This document shows positions 42,520 to 47,089 of a DNA stretch of 47,089 nt, in pieces (position 1 is the first letter of the stretch; each line of letters begins with the position of its first letter). The stretch comes from Bradyrhizobium sacchari (GTDB lineage: Bacteria; Pseudomonadota; Alphaproteobacteria; Rhizobiales; Xanthobacteraceae), in contig NZ_LWIG01000043.1 in assembly GCF_002068095.1 (NCBI RefSeq), forward strand, positions 1-47,089, read 5' to 3'. The notes under the pieces were generated by a model. It was not told where the DNA came from, did no database searches, and saw only the letters and a program-made list of their open reading frames with translations. The translations under genes were made by a program, and so were the position numbers.

Positions 42520-43503
42520 TCACCTCTTCCCGCGCACGTCCATCTGCGGCCGGCCGATCCAGGCGCGGTTGAGGCAGCGCGTCATCCAGTCGGGCTGCAA
42601 CTCGCCCCGCAGCCGCGCCTGCGCTTCCTGATAGGGGCCGACATAGCGCAGCCTGTCTGGCAATTTCGGATAGACGCGCCTGATCCAGCGCAGCGCATTG
42701 TCGGCGGATCTGGCATCCCGCTCGTCAAGCTCAAAGCCAAACCCCACACGCAAGCGCTCCGGCAACATCCTCGCGGTAAGCGCGCGATACCATCGCGGCG
42801 GCCGTAACCACGGACGCGCGCCATCAAAAATCTGCGACGCGATCTCACGTGCCGCCGCGCTGACCGTGAGGGTGTCCGATTGCGCCATCGCCGCGGTGTA
42901 AGCCGCAAAGCCGGCCCAGTCCGCCGGCAAATCATCCCCCGTCAGCCCGAACAGCGCACCGAACGTCCGGCTCTCGGCCCAATAGCGCTCGCGCTCCTCC
43001 ACGGAGAGCTGTGGCAGGACGAGGTCATGCGCCATCAGCGCGGTGTCGACCAGCGTGGCGTGGACCCAGCGCAGCGGCGGAATGTCGTTGGCGCAGTAGC
43101 GCGAGCCCGCCGCGAACGGGCCGACCGTCTCGGGCATCTGCCCGACGATCATGCCGTGGCGCCGGTGCAATTGCCGGGACGACTGCATGGCACGGTCGAG
43201 CGAACCGAACACCATGGCGAAGACGATGTCGAAGGTGCGATGGAAGCGGCCGACCGGATCGGCGAATGTTTTCGAATGCTCGGCGATGGCGGCGGCGACC
43301 CACGGATGGGCGAGTTGCAGCAGCAGCGCGCGACCGGCGCCAAGGAAGTTCACGGCCTCCCGGTCGATCCGCCAGGTCACCGTGTCAGGACCGAACACGC
43401 CGGCAACCGCGCCCGCGGCATCAGCACGGACCTGATCGAGCGCCGCTTCCAGATCTTTCTCAACGACCACTTGCGAGTCTCGCGAGAGAAGAGGTCGCGA
43501 CAA
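42520..43503 (-). CDS. MpaB-family (DUF2236) oxygenase-like protein
   Basis: About 327 residues, with FLGAGRALLLQLAHPWVAAA, a His-containing segment typical of DUF2236/latex-clearing-like proteins, then GRFHRTFDIVFAMVFG and RWVHATLVDTALMAHDL. Members bind haem or act as oxygenases; the substrate is unknown. The start is unclear: no in-frame ATG follows the patatin stop, and TTG 43503 or GTG 43470 are the candidates, both with weak ribosome binding sites. The frame upstream overlaps patatin and is not conserved. It follows the patatin gene on the same strand. Confidence 0.75.
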   Translation of the reverse strand: MSRPLLSRDSQVVVEKDLEAALDQVRADAAGAVAGVFGPDTVTWRIDREAVNFLGAGRALLLQLAHPWVAAAIAEHSKTFADPVGRFHRTFDIVFAMVFGSLDRAMQSSRQLHRRHGMIVGQMPETVGPFAAGSRYCANDIPPLRWVHATLVDTALMAHDLVLPQLSVEERERYWAESRTFGALFGLTGDDLPADWAGFAAYTAAMAQSDTLTVSAAAREIASQIFDGARPWLRPPRWYRALTARMLPERLRVGFGFELDERDARSADNALRWIRRVYPKLPDRLRYVGPYQEAQARLRGELQPDWMTRCLNRAWIGRPQMDVRGKR

Positions 43504-43552
43504 TAGCCCAGACCGCGGCCTCTTGACATCGTCACCGCCCAAAACAGGGCCC

Positions 43553-44701
43553 TCACTCCGCCGCAATCGGCATCTCGTCCGTATGCTCGTGCAGCACCAC
43601 GCCGGCGAGCGGATCGAACTCGCCGATCCAGGGCCTGCGCGCCAGCACCGATCGCGTGTGAGCATAGCCGGCATGCCAGCGCCGCGTGATCCCCGACGGG
43701 CTGAAGTCGATATCCTTGGTGTGGGTCTCGTGCTCGAGCTGCGGCGCCAGGAGCCGCACCACATGCATGCGGGTCGAGCAGCCGTAGCTCATCAGTTCCC
43801 TCACGGCGGGATCATTCAGCTCGCTCTCCGGCAGCAGCGCCGCGAGCTGGTTGATGACGTGGCGCAGGCGGTGGGCCTGCTGCTGTCGCACGATCTGGCT
43901 CGCGATGCGGCTGGAATATTGCACGTCCTTGTGCCGGTTCATCACCTCCGCCATCGTGGCCGGCTCAGGCCCGACGGGATTCCACAGATGCACCGAGAAA
44001 ATCAGCGAATCCCGGCGCGGATTGTCGTCGAACACCGCTTCGGTCGGCGTGTTCGACAGGATGCCGCCATCCCAATAGAGCTCACCGTCGATGCGCACCG
44101 CCGGAAAAGCCGGCGGCAGCGCGCCCGAAGCCATCACATGCTTCACCGTCAGCTCGCCGTCACGGCTATCGAAATAGCGCATCTCGCTGGTGCAGACATG
44201 TGCCGCACCGACCGTCAGGCGCGGCGCGCAGCGATTGGCCAGATCAAAATCGACCAGCTCGAGCAGCGTCTTCTCCAGCGGCGCGGTCGAATAAAAGCCG
44301 GCATGATCCGCACCCAGCGGATATGAATCGCCTGCATGCGCCAGCGGATTGGGCCGGAAGAAACCGGGAATGCCGTGGGTCACGGTCGACCAATAGGCCA
44401 GCTTCTCGTTGAAGCCGGGAAATGCGGCGCGCCAGTCCCAGACCGGCTGCTGCTCCATCCGCTTCCAGAACTCCCGCAGGCGCGCCAGCCGGTGCTCCCT
44501 TGCGTTGCCCGCAATCAGGCTCGCATTGATGGCGCCGATCGACGTGCCGATGATCCAGTCCGGCTCGATGCCGGCTTCGTGCAAGGCCTGATAGACCCCG
44601 GCCTGATAGGAGCCGAGCGCGCCACCGCCCTGAAGGACGAGGACGACCTGGCCTGGCAGGTCCATACTCCTGCGCTGTACCTTGTCCTGCATGCCGTTCA
44701 T
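43553..44701 (-). CDS. Patatin-like phospholipase
   Basis: A 382-residue lipid acyl hydrolase. It has the oxyanion loop LQGGGALGSYQAG, the nucleophile elbow GTSIG (Ser54) and the catalytic Asp in YWDGGI. After the patatin domain (about 18-225) it has a C-terminal region of about 150 residues with MNRHKDVQYSSRIASQIVRQ, as in DUF3734-type members. There is no signal peptide. ATG 44701 has a GGGAGCGAG site. It is divergent from the LysR gene, a likely regulator. Confidence 0.88.
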   Translation of the reverse strand: MNGMQDKVQRRSMDLPGQVVLVLQGGGALGSYQAGVYQALHEAGIEPDWIIGTSIGAINASLIAGNAREHRLARLREFWKRMEQQPVWDWRAAFPGFNEKLAYWSTVTHGIPGFFRPNPLAHAGDSYPLGADHAGFYSTAPLEKTLLELVDFDLANRCAPRLTVGAAHVCTSEMRYFDSRDGELTVKHVMASGALPPAFPAVRIDGELYWDGGILSNTPTEAVFDDNPRRDSLIFSVHLWNPVGPEPATMAEVMNRHKDVQYSSRIASQIVRQQQAHRLRHVINQLAALLPESELNDPAVRELMSYGCSTRMHVVRLLAPQLEHETHTKDIDFSPSGITRRWHAGYAHTRSVLARRPWIGEFDPLAGVVLHEHTDEMPIAAE

Positions 44702-44898
44702 GTCTCGCTCCCGTCGAGCCTATCGTTACCATTCGTCAGGTGTAAGGCCATTGTTACGTCCTGCCGTTCTCGGCGATTGTCGGGCCTTTTGGAAATGCCG
44801 GCTGGCTTCCGTAACCATACGCAGGCGCTATCGAGCCCGGGATGTCATTCCCGGTCCGGATCGGCTAGATTCCGGCCGATCCAGCTGGGAGCCGATCC

Positions 44899-45786
44899 AT
44901 GGAAATGCACCAGGTCCGCTATTTCCTCGCGGTCGCGCAGCTGTTGAATTTTACGCGCGCCGCCGAGGAATGCAACGTGACGCAGCCCTCGCTGACGCGC
45001 GCGATCAAGCAGCTCGAGGCCGAGCTCGGCGGCGACCTATTCCGCCGCGAGCGGCCCGCTGCGCAACTGACCGAGCTCGGCCAGCGCATGCATCCGCTCT
45101 TGAAGCAGTGCTACGACGCCGCCACCGGTGCGCGCTCGCTCGCCTCCTCGTTCCGCAGCGGCGAGATCGGCGCGCTGCGCATCGCGCTGACGCATTCGAT
45201 CGACCTCGCACTGCTCATTCCGCATCTCAACGAAATCAGGCGGCAGTTCAACCGGCTCGAGTTGCGCTTCCAGCGCGGGACGAGCCGCGAGGTCGGTGAA
45301 TTCCTGAAGAAGGGTGAAGCCGAGCTCGGCATCGCCGCCGAGATCGACGAAGCCTGGGAGCGGCTCGACGTGTGGCCGCTGTTCACGGAAGGCTTCGATC
45401 TCGTCGTCAGCCGCGAGCATCGGCTCGCCGGACAAGATACGGTCGAGCCGGACGATCTGCGCGCGGAGCAACTGCTCGGCCGCAGCTATTGCGAGCATTC
45501 CAGGCGCATCTCCGCCAGCCTGCGCGAGCAGGGCATCGACGTCGATCACGGCCACGAGATCTCGAGCGAGCGCGATTTGATCGAGCTGGTCGAGGCCGAT
45601 ATCGGCATCGCCATGATGCCGCGCACCTCGCCGGTGCCGGACAGCTTGAAGCGCACCGCGGTCACCGGCCTCGATACCCGCCGCACCGTCAGCCTCTACG
45701 GCGTCGCCGGCCGTCAGCGAACGGCCGTCGCCAATGCAGTGATGCGGATGCTGCGCGGCGCGGACTGGAGAGCGATCGCGGGGTAG
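44899..45786 (+). CDS. LysR-family transcriptional regulator
   Basis: A 295-residue regulator of usual length. The winged helix-turn-helix is clear (MEMHQVRYFLAVAQLLNFTR, then ECNVTQPSLTRAIKQLEAEL). The ligand domain ends with AVANAVMRMLRGADWRAI. ATG 44899 follows GGGAGC. It is divergent from the patatin gene 197 bp away, the typical layout for LysR control of a neighbour. Confidence 0.9.
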   Translation: MEMHQVRYFLAVAQLLNFTRAAEECNVTQPSLTRAIKQLEAELGGDLFRRERPAAQLTELGQRMHPLLKQCYDAATGARSLASSFRSGEIGALRIALTHSIDLALLIPHLNEIRRQFNRLELRFQRGTSREVGEFLKKGEAELGIAAEIDEAWERLDVWPLFTEGFDLVVSREHRLAGQDTVEPDDLRAEQLLGRSYCEHSRRISASLREQGIDVDHGHEISSERDLIELVEADIGIAMMPRTSPVPDSLKRTAVTGLDTRRTVSLYGVAGRQRTAVANAVMRMLRGADWRAIAG

Positions 45787-45835
45787 CAGATGAGCGGTCT
45801 TGCACCACGCAAGATGCGCATTGCTGTGTTCTCGC

Positions 45836-45970
45836 CCCTTGTGGGAGAGGGCAGCGACGCTGGTAGACGCAGACTCGCTTGGGTGAGGGGTATGTCTCCG
45901 CGAGCATCAGTGCACGCGGAGACATACCCCTCCGCTTCGCGCCACCTTCTCCCAAAGGGGAGAAGGAAGA
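45836..45970. repeat. Palindromic repeat with 16-bp perfect arms
   Basis: GGGGTATGTCTCCGCG (45887-45902) pairs with CGCGGAGACATACCCC (45915-45930). Outer, imperfect arms CCCCTTGTGGGAGAGG and CCTTCTCCCAAAGGGG extend the structure. It lies between the convergent LysR and peroxiredoxin genes and can serve as a two-way 3' hairpin. Confidence 0.75.
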
Positions 45971-45989
45971 GAGATCGCTGTGCGTGAAG

Positions 45990-46706
45990 TCAATTCTCCC
46001 GGCTCGCGCGCTCCAGCGCCGCGAGCAGATCGTCGATCTCCATGCGCTTGCGGAAATCCGGATCGACGAAGCGTGCCTTCACCAGTCCGTCGCGGCCGAC
46101 GACGAACACGGCGGGGATCGGAAGCATCCAGCCGTCATTGCCGTGAAACTTCGCCATATCCTGATAGGACAACAGGCTCTGGAGCTCGCTGCCGAGCCAG
46201 ATCGCGAGATTGAGCGACAGCGCATAGCCGTTGTCGAGATCGGTCAGGATCGGAAAGGGCGCGCCGGAATCGGCCTTGACCTGCCTCGTGTACTCTTGCA
46301 TCTCCGGCATGATCGCGACGACCTGTGCGCCCATCGCCTTGATGCGCTCCTGCGCCTGCACGACGGCACGGACATTGAGCCGGCAATAGGGGCACCAGTG
46401 GCCACGGAAGAACATCACCGCGACGGGACCCCGCTCCAGCAGCGCGGGCAGCGTCACGAGACGCCCGCCCTCGTCAGGCAACATGAACGGCGGCATCGCA
46501 TCGCCCGGACGCGGCGCGGTCTCCCCACCGCCGTTGCCGTTCAGCCTCACCACGAGCCGGTCGACCGCCTCGCCATAGGCCGGAAACACCTCGCGGCTCG
46601 CATCGGCATAGGCGCGCAGCTGCTCGTTCAGCGTTCCCTCCATGTCGCGGCAGCGCTGGTAGGCGAGCCTCAGTCGATCGGCGTCGGCTGGTGAAAGAGA
46701 CGTCAT
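45990..46706 (-). CDS. Peroxiredoxin-like (AhpC/TSA fold) protein
   Basis: A 238-residue thioredoxin-fold protein. An N-terminal helical segment (1-60) precedes an AhpC/TSA domain with VAVMFFRGHWCPYCRLNV, giving a CxxC pair at Cys105 and Cys108 in place of the usual single peroxidatic cysteine context. FVVGRDGLVKARFVDPDF follows. It probably reduces peroxides or disulphides in the cytoplasm. ATG 46706 has a GGAG site; ATG 46721 is an alternative adding five residues. Confidence 0.83.
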   Translation of the reverse strand: MTSLSPADADRLRLAYQRCRDMEGTLNEQLRAYADASREVFPAYGEAVDRLVVRLNGNGGGETAPRPGDAMPPFMLPDEGGRLVTLPALLERGPVAVMFFRGHWCPYCRLNVRAVVQAQERIKAMGAQVVAIMPEMQEYTRQVKADSGAPFPILTDLDNGYALSLNLAIWLGSELQSLLSYQDMAKFHGNDGWMLPIPAVFVVGRDGLVKARFVDPDFRKRMEIDDLLAALERASREN

Positions 46707-46749
46707 CTTCCGCTCCGGCATTTGAAGGCGAATAGTAGGTGCTTTATCC

Positions 46750-46770
46750 GGCCGCCCACAAGGGGCGGCC
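46750..46770 (-). terminator. Hairpin after small secreted protein gene
   Basis: GGCCGCCC (46750-46757) pairs with GGGCGGCC (46763-46770) around a 5-nt loop, 16 bp past the stop of the gene at 46787. No T-run follows on the minus strand, so termination would be weak. Confidence 0.4.
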
Positions 46771-46786
46771 GTTGCGCGAGGGCGGC

Positions 46787-47071
46787 TCAGTTCACGTAAA
46801 AATTGCCGGTGGGATCGAGCCGCCCCGACGTGGAGTACAGCGTGCCGTTGTCCATGAAGAAGACGGTGTTCTCGGGCACCTTCTTGGCGTTCTTCATCAT
46901 GGCCTCATGGTTCTTCTCGGCCGGGGCCATGGCCATCGCGGACATCTTGCCCGGCCCGCCATAGACATAGGCCATGCCGGCCTTGAAATCCCAGGTGGCC
47001 TGCGAGAAGGCCGAGGTGGCAATCACCGCGACTGCGGCGGTAAGGATCAGGGTTTTTGACAGTTTCGTCAT
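46787..47071 (-). CDS. Small secreted protein of unknown function
   Basis: A 94-residue protein with a Sec signal (LILTAAVAVIATSAFSQA). The mature part of about 70 residues is Met-rich in the middle (GKMSAMAMAPAEKNHEAMMK) and ends with NFYVN. It resembles small periplasmic proteins of Bradyrhizobium with no assigned role; the Met/His content could suggest metal contact. ATG 47071 has a strong GGAGGAG site near the right edge; its promoter lies outside. Confidence 0.75.
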   Translation of the reverse strand: MTKLSKTLILTAAVAVIATSAFSQATWDFKAGMAYVYGGPGKMSAMAMAPAEKNHEAMMKNAKKVPENTVFFMDNGTLYSTSGRLDPTGNFYVN

Positions 47072-47089
47072 GGACGCTCCTCCGGATTG

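Overview
The window comes from a high-GC alphaproteobacterium, almost certainly Bradyrhizobium (B. japonicum/diazoefficiens group). The evidence is the gene order nrtABC / narK-bjgb-flp-nasC, which is known from B. diazoefficiens, the protein families (HWE kinase, DUF1236, MpaB-type protein, patatin with a long C-terminal region), and several families of palindromic intergenic repeats typical of that genus. No rRNA, tRNA or CRISPR array was seen.

Layout. 1-500: the 5' end of an IS110-family transposase running off the left edge, its upstream noncoding DNA and a nested palindromic repeat. 518-4548: a minus-strand group with a zinc dehydrogenase, an EamA permease, an aldo/keto reductase and an SMP-30 lactonase. 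4659-4855: two repeats. 4872-17469: the nitrate assimilation region. On the minus strand are nrtA-nrtB-nrtC (ABC nitrate uptake) and narK-bjgb-flp-nasC (nitrate transporter, haemoglobin, flavoprotein, nitrate reductase). Divergent on the plus strand are a formate/nitrite-family channel and a fused PP2C phosphatase/Ser-Thr kinase. 17475-22791: an intradiol dioxygenase, a serine hydrolase and a TRAP transporter (dctPQM). 23074-25677: small envelope proteins with divergent EcfG-type stress promoters, then an HWE histidine kinase. 26088-31816: an AraC regulator, NDH-2-like flavoprotein, metallo-beta-lactamase-fold hydrolase, HAD phosphatase, CcdA and a small unknown protein. 32301-36951: LysR and XRE regulators, an L,D-transpeptidase, a crotonase-fold protein and a small secreted protein. 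36998-40623: three minus-strand metabolic genes (isopropylmalate-dehydrogenase-like, alcohol dehydrogenase, class III CoA-transferase). 40821-47071: glycogen synthase, MpaB-like protein, patatin, LysR, a peroxiredoxin-like protein and a small secreted protein.

The strongest regulatory signal is in the nitrate region. The three transcription units nrtABC, narK-bjgb-flp-nasC and the FNT channel each have a sigma-54 -24/-12 element. In all three it lies exactly 118 bp, centre to centre, from a TGTGCG-N-CGCACA palindrome. The nrtA and FNT promoters are divergent and share one palindrome at their exact midpoint. This points to one enhancer-binding activator, most likely NtrC, controlling all nitrate uptake and reduction here. 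Nitrate enters by NrtABC or NarK and is reduced by NasC with electrons from Flp. Bjgb is placed to remove nitric oxide, and the FNT channel can move nitrite. No nitrite reductase and no nasST genes are in the window.

Start codons were chosen from ribosome binding sites and family length, so several differ from the longest open frame. All functional statements rest on motif reading by eye; no database search was run.
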